This document shows, in pieces, positions 57,180 to 64,000 of a stretch of DNA of 64,000 nt. How positions within the stretch are numbered: position 1 is the first letter of the stretch; each line of letters begins with the position of its first letter. The position numbers and the translations under genes are program-made. The DNA is from an uncultured Lachnospiraceae bacterium (GTDB taxonomy: Bacteria > Bacillota > Clostridia > Lachnospirales > Lachnospiraceae). The stretch is from the NCBI GenBank assembly GCA_910587095.1, contig CAJUMJ010000009.1:6308-70307 (forward strand), in the 5' to 3' direction. The notes under the pieces were generated by a model. It searched no databases, had not been told where the DNA came from, and saw only the letters and a list, made by a program, of their open reading frames with translations.

Positions 57180-57207
57180 TTGTTTTTTTTCTCAAAAATG
57201 GTACAAT
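57180..57207 (+). promoter_or_regulatory. Promoter of the AP2/HNH-like gene
   Basis: TTGTTT (57180-57185), 16-nt spacer, TACAAT (57202-57207), then GAGGAGG and an ATG at 57232. It is a moderate sigma-A match. Confidence 0.55.
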
Positions 57208-57231
57208 TAGAGAAAAGAGGAGGATCAGCCC

Positions 57232-58029
57232 ATGGATCACACATTAGCAGGCGTATATTCGGCAAAACGTAAGGACGGTTCCACCTATTACCGCGCCTCA
57301 TTGACTTACCGCAATAAGCATATCAGCCTTGGCAGCCATGACGACATGCAAAAAGCGCACGAGATCTACCGCACTGCATCCGCGCTTTTGAACGATCCTT
57401 CCGTCAAGCTGGAGGACTACACCAAAAATTCACCCCTCGCCTTCTCCAAATGGGTTTGTCTGATCAATTTCCGGGATAACGGGCTATATCTCTCCTCCCC
57501 CATTTACATCCGTCCCCGTTTTTTTTATTACTACTTTTCACTTTCCGATTATTTTATCTTTGATAAAGATGATCTGTTCTATTACTCCTCCCGGAAAATA
57601 TCGCGGCGCGGCGGACACTATTTCGTGGCCGACTACGGAATGCAGATCAACATCATGAGTCGATACGGAATCAAAAACTATGCCGTCGAAGGAAGGGACT
57701 ACCGCTTTATCAACGGCAACCGAAACGATCTGCGCTACGAAAATATTGAAATTATAAACCGCTTCCATGGCGTGAGCGCCATGCCGGCAAAGGGCCGCAC
57801 TTTGTATCAGGTAAAAATTCATGTAAAAGGCAACGTGAAGGTCGGTATTTATGAATCGGAGATCGAAGCTGCCGTGGCCTACAACAAAGCCATCGACCTG
57901 TTAAAAAAAGCCGGCATAGACAAGGCTTACACCCCCAATTATATGGAGGGTATTTCCCCTGATGTCTATGCCGACCTGTATGCTTCCGTTCCGGTATCTT
58001 CCCGTCTGCTGGACTATCGTTCCGAATAA
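57232..58029 (+). CDS. AP2/HNH-like DNA-binding protein
   Basis: A 265-residue protein. The N-terminal 45 residues (GVYSAKRKDGSTYYRASLTY, ISLGSHDDMQKAHEIYRTAS) and a later segment (YQVKIHVKGNVKVGIYESEI, EAAVAYNKAIDLLKKAG) both look like AP2 DNA-binding units. Between them, DYRFINGNRNDLRYENIEII matches the shape of HNH homing endonucleases (DGNxxNNRxxNLR) but with the first His replaced. So this is an AP2-HNH-AP2 arrangement, perhaps a domesticated homing endonuclease acting as a regulator. It overlaps the convergent GH25-like gene by 16 nt. Confidence 0.65.
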   Translation: MDHTLAGVYSAKRKDGSTYYRASLTYRNKHISLGSHDDMQKAHEIYRTASALLNDPSVKLEDYTKNSPLAFSKWVCLINFRDNGLYLSSPIYIRPRFFYYYFSLSDYFIFDKDDLFYYSSRKISRRGGHYFVADYGMQINIMSRYGIKNYAVEGRDYRFINGNRNDLRYENIEIINRFHGVSAMPAKGRTLYQVKIHVKGNVKVGIYESEIEAAVAYNKAIDLLKKAGIDKAYTPNYMEGISPDVYADLYASVPVSSRLLDYRSE

Positions 58030-59213
58030 TTGACAAAACAAATGTTTAAATCCGCGCCGCCGTCTATTCCGTTTACGATGCCGTCCGTGTTGTACTGCCA
58101 CATGGAATAGAGATACGGATAATCAGGTATGTCCTCCTCCTGGGAAAGCCATACGTCATAATCCTGCAGCTTTGTCAGATCTATCTCCTTGATCAGCCAT
58201 TCCTTATCCCCGTAAATCATCGGCACATAACCGGCCGTCTTAATTCCTTCCATAAAGCTGGTCGTCACAATCGTTTTATCCTCTCGGCTCAATCCCTCTA
58301 TCCTGGATTTGTCGTTTGACACAAAACCCATATTAAAAGCAATCGGATACTTTACATGCGCTCTGTAAGGCTCAAGATTTTGCAGCACAAAATTAACCTC
58401 CTGAATTGCCTCCTCCTGAGAGATTGCCTGAGAATAGAAATAGATTCCGATATCAAGCTGAGAGTCAATCGCCCCCTCCATGTTCTCCTTAAAATTCTCA
58501 TCCAGCGTAATCTGCCCCGTGCTGTAGCCCCGGCTTCCGAGACGGATCATCACATAATCCACCCCTGCCGCCTTGATGCTCGGAAAATAGACCTTGCCTG
58601 TGTGCTTCGAAATATCCACCCCCACGTACGAGGTTTTTCTTCCGTTTTCCATATAGCGTTTCAGACCGGCCTTGTCCTCCATTTTCGTAAAATCCAGAGT
58701 ATTCTTTGTCAGATAAGGGCTGATCAAAACCCACTCCTCCGAACCGTCCCTGTTTGTAATCAGCGTATGTTTTCCATCCGTAGCGGGATCGTTGCGTTCC
58801 TCCTCTTCCTTTTGCCTTTCTGCCTCCCGCTCCTTTTCCGCCTTCTCCGTATACGGGTTATTATTGGAAGACGCCCGCTCCGCGCTCTCTCCATCCGCGT
58901 CAAAATCCGTATCCTCCCGCGGCTTCTCCGATTTCTGCTCATCCTCTTCCGGATACATATCCCAAAAATCCAAATCCTCCGCCCGCAGTTTGGGAGCTGC
59001 CTCCTCCTCTGCTTCCATTACGGACTCCTCTGCGGCCTCCTCCTGTACCTGTTTTTCCGCCTCCTTAAGCGGAGCACCGCTTCCCCGCTTACTGTCGTTG
59101 CCCCGAAACACGGTAAACAGAATAACCAGTATAAAAGCAGTCACACCGATCACCATATAAATCACGGAAGGCCCCATGCCTCCTCCTCTTTCCTCTTCTC
59201 CCGGTAATTTCAT
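58014..59213 (-). CDS. GH25-like membrane protein, probable pseudoenzyme
   Basis: A 399-residue protein with one transmembrane helix (SVIYMVIGVTAFILVILFTV, about 16-35), a long Glu-rich spacer (about 50-145), and a GH25 barrel from about 195 (YVGVDISKHTGKVYFPSIKA, then AGVDYVMIRLGSRGYSTGQI, YFYSQAISQEEAIQEVNFVL). GH25 muramidases carry an Asp-x-Glu pair in a YPIxxDxE segment; here it reads YPIAFNMG, so both catalytic acids are missing. The early Asp in GVDISK is retained. Binding rather than cutting of peptidoglycan is inferred. Confidence 0.8.
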   Translation of the reverse strand: MKLPGEEERGGGMGPSVIYMVIGVTAFILVILFTVFRGNDSKRGSGAPLKEAEKQVQEEAAEESVMEAEEEAAPKLRAEDLDFWDMYPEEDEQKSEKPREDTDFDADGESAERASSNNNPYTEKAEKEREAERQKEEEERNDPATDGKHTLITNRDGSEEWVLISPYLTKNTLDFTKMEDKAGLKRYMENGRKTSYVGVDISKHTGKVYFPSIKAAGVDYVMIRLGSRGYSTGQITLDENFKENMEGAIDSQLDIGIYFYSQAISQEEAIQEVNFVLQNLEPYRAHVKYPIAFNMGFVSNDKSRIEGLSREDKTIVTTSFMEGIKTAGYVPMIYGDKEWLIKEIDLTKLQDYDVWLSQEEDIPDYPYLYSMWQYNTDGIVNGIDGGADLNICFVNYSER

Positions 59214-59270
59214 ATATCAGTCATCCCTTTCCCTCAAAACCGCCGCATGCGGAAAATGCCTTTTTCAGTC

Positions 59271-59320
59271 ATGTCCCGTCCTGTGGCGGCGTGATGTATT
59301 TCAGAAGTACTTTTCTCGTT
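59271..59320. repeat. Dispersed modular hairpin repeat, copy 3 (short, decayed)
   Basis: It contains GTCCCGTCC-TGT-GGCGG and a right end AGAAGTACTTTTCTCGTTA. It lies between the GH25-like gene and apbE, only 170 bp from the longest copy. Confidence 0.5.
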
Positions 59321-59448
59321 ACCCACACTGTTGTGCTGTCTTTTCATTACAGGATATGATACCATGATATGTGGAAAATGGCAACTTGGCTGTAATTTTT
59401 GCAAGAACCCATACGTATCCCATATTACAATGCAGGAGGACAAAACGT

Positions 59449-60663
59449 ATGAAATCATATCACATACTAACCACCATGATTCCGCTGTGCGGAATCTCAA
59501 AATCCACGGACGAACAAGTTCGTCGGCGTGAACGTGATTTGCGAAGCAAATCTAGTACTTCCAGGTCAGCTATGCTGACTTTGCGAAATGCCCTCTGGCA
59601 TGAGCGGCTAGAAGTACTTTTCACGCTAATATATAAAGCGAACCACTTATATTTTGCAGCTCTCCTTACCCTGCTCCTTGCTGTAATCCCCTCCATCTTA
59701 ACCGGCTGCGCCAAAAACCCGGAGCCGATCTCGCGAACCGGCTTTTATTTCGATACGGTAATTCAGATTACCCTGTATGACTCGCCGGATGAGAAGGTTC
59801 TGGACGGATGCTTTGCGTTGGCGGAGAAATATGAGAATCTGTTTAGCGCAACGAAGGAAGGCTCGGATGTGTGGAAGATCAATCATGCCGGCGGCAAACC
59901 CGTCACGGTATCGGAGGAGACGGTCAAGCTTCTGAATACAGCGACAGCGTATGCCAACATGACAAAAGGCGCCATAGACCCCACCATCCGCCCGGTCAGC
60001 GCGCTTTGGGACTTCGGGTCCGAAGGGGATGCGCATGTGCCGGAAGATAATGCCATCAGGGAGGCTCTCTCCCATGTCTCCTGCGACAACATCCGTTTTG
60101 GCACCGCCCCCTCAGACGAGACTGGCGAATCCGTCTACCGCACCGTCACGCTGGCTGATCCTTTGTCCGCTGTCGACCTGGGGTTTATCGCCAAAGGCTA
60201 TATCGCAGACAGAATGAAAGAATATCTTCTCTCACAGAACGTAAAAAGCGCCTGCATCAGTCTTGGCGGTAATGTGCTCGCCGTCGGTGAAAAGCCGGAC
60301 GGATCACCTTTCCGCATCGGCATTCAGGAGCCCTTCGCCGAGACTGGAACGCCTCTTTACACTATAGAGATCAAAGATACCTCCGTGGTGACCTCCGGCA
60401 TCTATGAACGATATTTTTATGAGGACGACGTGCTCTACCACCACGTCCTCGACACTGCCACCGGTTACCCCGTGGACAATGAACTTGCCGGGGTAACAAT
60501 TGTGTGTCCATCCTCCATGAACGCGGACGCGCTGTCCACCTCCTGCCTCTGTCTCGGGCTTGAGGAAGGACGTAAGTTTCTTGATGCAAAGAAGGACGTG
60601 GCGTATCTTCTGGTTACACGGGATGGGGTGCAGTATCGGTCGCAGAACTTCCCGGCAAATTAA
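59449..60663 (+). CDS. apbE: FAD:protein FMN transferase (ApbE lipoprotein) with repeat-derived N-terminus
   Basis: The start chosen is ATG 59449 (MKSYHILTTMIPLCGISKST), 9 nt after GGAGG; the product is 404 aa. The functional enzyme begins at the lipoprotein signal YFAALLTLLLAVIPSILTGC (about 68-87), followed by the ApbE core (FYFDTVIQITLYDSPDEK, GAIDPTIRPVSALWDFGS, AVDLGFIAKGYIADRM, VLDTATGYPVDNELAGVTIV). It transfers FMN from FAD to Thr/Ser of FMN-binding domains on the outside of the membrane, the lipoprotein at 38208-38666 being a likely client. Between the start and the lipobox the frame runs through a complete dispersed repeat (59488-59630). The real start may therefore lie elsewhere, or the signal peptide may be interrupted. 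Confidence 0.85.
   Translation: MKSYHILTTMIPLCGISKSTDEQVRRRERDLRSKSSTSRSAMLTLRNALWHERLEVLFTLIYKANHLYFAALLTLLLAVIPSILTGCAKNPEPISRTGFYFDTVIQITLYDSPDEKVLDGCFALAEKYENLFSATKEGSDVWKINHAGGKPVTVSEETVKLLNTATAYANMTKGAIDPTIRPVSALWDFGSEGDAHVPEDNAIREALSHVSCDNIRFGTAPSDETGESVYRTVTLADPLSAVDLGFIAKGYIADRMKEYLLSQNVKSACISLGGNVLAVGEKPDGSPFRIGIQEPFAETGTPLYTIEIKDTSVVTSGIYERYFYEDDVLYHHVLDTATGYPVDNELAGVTIVCPSSMNADALSTSCLCLGLEEGRKFLDAKKDVAYLLVTRDGVQYRSQNFPAN
59488..59630. repeat. Dispersed modular hairpin repeat, copy 4, inside the apbE frame
   Basis: It starts TGCGGAATCTCAAAATCC and ends AGAAGTACTTTTCACGCTA. Internal hairpins are GGACGAACAAGTTCGTC, TGATTTGCGAAGCAAATC and GTCAGCTATGCTGAC. The copy keeps the apbE reading frame open throughout. 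Confidence 0.75.
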
Positions 60664-60838
60664 AACCTTCGTCCTAAACAAATCTTGCTTTCCGGCAAAA
60701 TGTGGCTTACCCGTCAGGAAAAGACATAAAAACCGCTGTTTTACATAAATGTTAAAATGCGTTGCTTGTAGCAACAGGCAATTTCCCATATAATTTTCAT
60801 ATAATTTTGATAACGCCTGAGAGGAAGGAGGATCTATA

Positions 60839-61348
60839 ATGCTTAACGAAAACATAAAAGCGCTTAGAAAATCAAAAGGACTTTCACAACAAGAACTTGC
60901 AATCAAGCTGAACGTAGTGCGACAAACAATTTCTAAATGGGAGCAGGGATTGTCAGTCCCCGATTCTGATATGTTAGTATTCATATCGGAAGTGCTGGAG
61001 ATACCCGTAAGCACATTGCTCGGAGAAACTGTTGTAGAAGCGGAGGTTGATAACTTAAAAGCGATTTCCGAAAAATTGGAAGTGATAAACCTGCAACTTG
61101 CACAACGCAAAACCACAAGAAAAAATTTTCTTCGTTGGCTGCTTATCTCATTGTGCGCAGTCATAGTAATTATTTCTGCGGTTCTAATAATAACGAATAG
61201 CCCTTATTTGCATTGGGATTACAGCAGTCCCGAAACCGCCGTTCTCGGAGTCGCATTTCATTCATTTGAATGGCTGTTTGTCAGAGCAGCGCCGATTATC
61301 TTTATTTGCGCACTGTTTGGGATTTTCTTAACAAAAAAGAAAGAATAA
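60839..61348 (+). CDS. XRE-family regulator with membrane anchor
   Basis: A 169-residue protein: HTH_3 at 1-65 (LRKSKGLSQQELAIKLNVVR, TISKWEQGLSVPDSDMLVFI) with an N-terminal position typical of Clostridia regulators. A linker follows, then two transmembrane helices (FLRWLLISLCAVIVIISAVL, and FVRAAPIIFICALFGIFL). Such membrane-bound XRE proteins may sense envelope state. ATG 60839 has AAGGAGG upstream. It points toward the damaged two-component locus. Confidence 0.88.
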   Translation: MLNENIKALRKSKGLSQQELAIKLNVVRQTISKWEQGLSVPDSDMLVFISEVLEIPVSTLLGETVVEAEVDNLKAISEKLEVINLQLAQRKTTRKNFLRWLLISLCAVIVIISAVLIITNSPYLHWDYSSPETAVLGVAFHSFEWLFVRAAPIIFICALFGIFLTKKKE

Positions 61349-61384
61349 ATCCCAAACGCGCACAAAAAGACGACAAAATTTAAA

Positions 61385-62332
61385 CTATATTACCATTTTA
61401 CAGTACTCGGCAAGAGAGAACTTTTTACAGTAACGGATAGTCAACACCGAATAACCCAAAGCAATCGCCACAAGCGCAGCAAAAAAGACAAACACTGGCA
61501 ACAGCGGAAACGTATACTGCATCTCCCCAAACACACCGACCTGCCTGAATATCCGGCAGAAAATATATCCGGCGGCAGTTCCGACTATCAGCGTAACAGC
61601 CATGGTTACCAATACATAGTGAAAAGCTTCCGCCCTCAGCATTTTTGCCAATTGTTTATCGGACAGCCCGACGGAACGAAGCACACCTAATTCCTGCTGT
61701 CGGGCTACAAAACTTGTCATTAGCGTGTTGCTCAAATTAATTAAGGCAAAAATACCGATGAATACCGCGATCGCGTAGATTCTTTTCTTATATTCCTTTA
61801 AACCTTGTTTAAAAAACGAGGCGGCTTCCACGATGCCCCTTATATCCAGATCCGGGCTTGCACCGCATATCTCATATACCATTTCGTTCGTCTGTGAAAT
61901 ATCCTCCAGACCGGTATTGAATGCCAGCAAGGAATTAAAATTGGTCGTGTTCGTTTTTATGGTATGGAGCAAATCCTCCGGCACAAAAATGAAATATCCG
62001 CCATAAAGCCTGTCCTCCCAATCGACAGTCGCCATTACCCGAAAAGACAGCATTTCTCCCTCATCAGTCTCGATCTGAACGTTGTCCCCCACTGTGGCCT
62101 CATACTGCCCATATGTCTTTATCATGTCGCCGGCATCGTCAATGATAATCCCCCTGTTTCCTACCATCTCGTCATAGTCCAAGATACCGCCTGTCATGGC
62201 ATCCTGATGGCTTTCGAGATACTCTCTGGACAATCCCACTATTTCCCAAGTGCTATCGTGCTCACCGCCGGCATTGCAGCTCCCGGTACGCCATAGCTTC
62301 CGGATCGACAGACTGCATAATTGTCTGTCCAA
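61385..62332 (-). pseudogene. FtsX-like ABC permease, 5'-truncated
   Basis: The C-terminal ~290 residues of an FtsX/MacB-type permease: an extracytoplasmic part (YGGYFIFVPEDLLHTIKTNT), then three transmembrane helices (AVFIGIFALINLSNTLMTSF, RSVGLSDKQLAKMLRAEAFH before the second, and LPVFVFFAALVAIALGYSVL). The conserved N-terminal helix and the start are missing; the frame instead begins inside sequence that belongs to the histidine-kinase fragment. No ATPase gene is nearby. It is probably non-functional. Confidence 0.7.
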
Positions 62333-62845
62333 TAGACGTCTCTCTCTGTCGTATCTGAATCAATCCGTTTTCAGGCTGCGACGTTTTTAAAAGCGCCCGG
62401 ATTAAAAAGTCAATTTTATCAAGCTGTTTTTCCTGCTTGTCAAGATAGTCGGGATATGTTTCCGGAAAAGTGCCGGAATTCTTTCCTGTTTCCAGCAGAA
62501 GATGCATGTTTGTGAGAGGTGTCTTTAGCTGATGTGAGATATCGGAAACGAAAGACAGTACCTTATTCTTTTCTCTTTCAATTGACTTGGCTACCCCTGT
62601 AACATGCCATACAGGCGGCTCATCTGATGATAGATCTGTGAGAGATAGGTGTCGTCAATATAATCGCAGGACGGGATAAATTCCCGGTCTATCATCTTGT
62701 CCGTCATAACAAAAAGCTCAGTAAAAAATGCGGAAAAAGTTCTTTTTAATAAAATCCATTCCACAAAGATTAACCGAAGGAAAGTAAGCTGTGAACAGAT
62801 AAGAACGCCTGTGCCGCTTTTATCAAGCGATATAAAAATAAACAA
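62262..62845 (-). pseudogene. Sensor histidine kinase remnant, frameshifted and truncated
   Basis: Two frames join to make part of a kinase: a membrane segment (VLICSQLTFLRLIFVEWILL) and helix up to YGMLQG, then, after loss of one G in a GGGG run near 62598, VAKSIEREKNKVLSFVSDIS with the HisKA box HQLKTPLTNMHLLLETG and LIRALLKTSQPENG. The ATPase domain is missing; the frame ends at 62262 where the ABC permease fragment starts. A deletion therefore fused the kinase to the transporter gene. Confidence 0.75.
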
Positions 62846-63134
62846 CCGCTCCCATATCGTAGCCTTTCAGTATATCGCCGTCCATATCCTTTGCCGTCAG
62901 AAAAATGATTCTGATATCCGTTGAAATCTGTCTGATCGTTTCGCAGACGGCAAAACCAGTCCCGTCAGGAAGTGTAATATCCAATAAAATAAGGTCAAAC
63001 CTGACATTTCTTATTTTTGTGACAGCCAGATCCTTCGTGTATGCGGATGTGGTGTGATACCCGTGTTGATTCAAATGCTGCATCAGCGTTTCGCTCAATG
63101 TCCGGTCGTCTTCCACCAGCAATATTCTTTTCAT
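62823..63134 (-). pseudogene. Response regulator remnant (receiver domain only)
   Basis: ATG 63134 opens MKRILLVEDDRTLSETLMQH with the phospho-Asp in LILLDITLPDGTGFAV and FLTAKDMDGDILKGYDMGA. It then runs into an unrelated VVYFYIA end where the usual DDYxxKPF and the DNA-binding domain should follow. The sequence continues directly into the kinase fragment, so the C-terminal half of the regulator and the start of the kinase were removed by one deletion. Confidence 0.8.
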
Positions 63135-63208
63135 GTTTCCCCATGCTTCCATGCTTAGTCTAATGCTCATGTACGGTAAAGAAGTAAGCAACCGAAAACA
63201 AGAGATAG

Positions 63209-63331
63209 ACCGCCAGCACCACACTATTCCGAGCCAAAGAAGCCAAAGACCCAAAGACAAGCATTGTGGAAATGTGCATAACAGGCTATGAAATCATGGA
63301 TAACTTTATTTACAGCACATGGAAAAGCTAA
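63209..63331 (+). pseudogene. C-terminal fragment of an unknown gene
   Basis: A 40-codon open stretch after an in-frame TAG reads TASTTLFRAKEAKDPKTSIV and EMCITGYEIMDNFIYSTWKS then stops at 63331. It looks protein-like but has no start. It may be the tail of a lost mobile-element gene next to the degraded two-component system. The family is not recognised. Confidence 0.3.
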
Positions 63332-63443
63332 AGAGCAGCTTTCCCACGTCCTGCAACAGAGTTACCCACAATCCCATAAGATAGCCAGTTATACACATTT
63401 TCCCACAATGCCGACTACTACGGAATCCCTCTCATTCCCCATT

Positions 63444-63776
63444 TTATAATCTGTTTTTATCACCCCATTCACACATTCCGTCTAAAATAGGAATTAAAGA
63501 CTTTCCACGCTCTGTTAAGCTATATTCTACCTTTGGCGGGATTTGTGGATATTCTTTTCTATGCACTAATTGGTCTGCTTCTAATTCTTTTAAAGTGGAG
63601 CTTAAAGTCTTATACGAAATTTCACTGATGTATTTTTTCATTTCGTTAAAACGAACGACTCCGAACTCCATTAAAGTATACAAAATAGTCATTTTATATT
63701 TGCCATTGATTAATGACAATGTGTAGCTGAAACCTGTCGTTTCAAGACATTCATTTGCAATACAGCGTTCATTCAT
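63444..63776 (-). CDS. HxlR-family transcriptional regulator
   Basis: A 110-residue winged helix protein: CIANECLETTGFSYTLSLIN, GKYKMTILYTLMEFGVVRFN, EMKKYISEISYKTLSSTLKE, LEADQLVHRKEYPQIPPKVE, YSLTERGKSLIPILDGMCEW. This is the standard HxlR/MarR-like core; the N-terminal Cys residues (C5, C10) may be redox sensors as in YodB/QorR-type members. It is divergent from the FMN-reductase gene at 63924, and a palindrome at 63816-63842 is its likely operator. Confidence 0.92.
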   Translation of the reverse strand: MNERCIANECLETTGFSYTLSLINGKYKMTILYTLMEFGVVRFNEMKKYISEISYKTLSSTLKELEADQLVHRKEYPQIPPKVEYSLTERGKSLIPILDGMCEWGDKNRL

Positions 63777-63815
63777 TTTTACACTCTCCTTTTGGTAAGT
63801 ATATAACTTAATTGT

Positions 63816-63842
63816 AAGTATCGCACTTATATGTGCGTACTT
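63816..63842. promoter_or_regulatory. HxlR operator candidate
   Basis: AAGTATCGCAC, a TTATAT centre, GTGCGTACTT: the arms match apart from one extra T. It lies 40 nt upstream of the regulator gene and just before the reductase promoter, so one site could control both directions. Confidence 0.6.
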
Positions 63843-63846
63843 GATT

Positions 63847-63874
63847 TTGTTTTAATTCTTGCTAAGATTATAAT
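63847..63874 (+). promoter_or_regulatory. Promoter of the FMN-reductase gene
   Basis: TTGTTT (63847-63852), 16-nt spacer, TATAAT (63869-63874), 50 nt before the ATG. Confidence 0.6.
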
Positions 63875-63923
63875 ATCAAAATCAAAGAAAGTCAATCTCA
63901 CAGAATAAGGAGGACATATTTTT

Positions 63924-64000
63924 ATGAGCAAAAAAATAGTTGTAATAACGGGCAGCCCCCGGAAAAACGGGAATAGCTTTGCCATGACAGACGCTTTCAT
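63924..64000 (+). CDS. NADPH-dependent FMN reductase / flavodoxin-like protein (partial)
   Basis: ATG 63924 behind AAGGAGG; only the first 25 codons are in the window (MSKKIVVITGSPRKNGNSFA). The GSPRKNGNS segment is the phosphate-binding loop of FMN-dependent NAD(P)H reductases. Its divergent HxlR partner is the usual regulator of such genes, often induced by quinones or electrophiles. Confidence 0.85.
   Translation, partial: MSKKIVVITGSPRKNGNSFAMTDAF

Noticed and set aside
1..64000. CRISPR arrays, tRNA or rRNA genes
   Set aside because: No regularly spaced direct repeats and no T-arm/acceptor pattern or rRNA motifs were noticed on either strand.

Overview
The window reads as a piece of a Lachnospiraceae-type (Clostridia, Bacillota) chromosome, Gram-positive, spore-lineage and motile. 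This rests on a T-box leader in front of pheST, SpoIID- and SleB-type proteins, strong AGGAGG ribosome-binding sites, sigma-A promoters, a flagellin-like gene, chemotaxis and c-di-GMP signalling genes, and a neighbouring gene pair that resembles DUF6179/DUF6323. No species name can be read from the sequence.

Positions 1 to about 26,280 are most of a tailed-phage prophage, cut by the left window edge inside the major capsid gene. From the right end inward: a + strand serine integrase next to host queA; a + strand CI-like repressor facing a - strand early operon, with an operator sitting exactly between the -35 and -10 of the early promoter; small regulators, a SleB-like hydrolase, RecT, a DUF1351-like protein, a RecE-like nuclease, a replication initiator and DnaC; then RusA, an ASCH protein, an HD hydrolase and several unknowns; a RinA/ArpU-like late activator; and finally the packaging and head genes. 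Between the early and packaging genes lies an unusual cassette: three ParB-like genes (one fused to a methyltransferase and split by a frameshift) and a protein closely resembling CmoA, the carboxy-SAM synthase. Together they look like a DNA- or RNA-modification system and are the strongest novelty candidate. A second one is a consensus sigma-A promoter plus terminator that would make a ~50-nt RNA antisense to the leader of the late activator.

Positions 26,318 to 48,700 are host genes mostly on the - strand: queA, an M18 aminopeptidase, a 49-aa membrane protein, pheT and pheS with a T-box leader and a 122-bp tandem repeat, a YihY protein, a large SpoIID protein, a HAD phosphatase, an FMN-binding lipoprotein, a chemoreceptor, an IS30 remnant, a MmcQ/DUF3795 protein, meso-diaminopimelate dehydrogenase with a structured RNA (6S-like) upstream, a diguanylate cyclase, a double-receiver regulator and a hybrid histidine kinase.

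Positions 48,881 to 64,000 carry PEP carboxykinase, a flagellin-like protein, citrate synthase, the unknown pair, threonine synthase, a SleB-like hydrolase, an AP2/HNH-like DNA-binding protein, a GH25-like protein lacking its usual catalytic pair, ApbE (which would flavinylate proteins such as the FMN-binding lipoprotein), a membrane-anchored XRE regulator, a wrecked two-component/ABC locus, and an HxlR regulator facing an FMN-reductase gene cut by the right edge. A family of modular hairpin repeats is scattered through 50.6 to 59.7 kb, and one copy has been absorbed into the 5' end of apbE.
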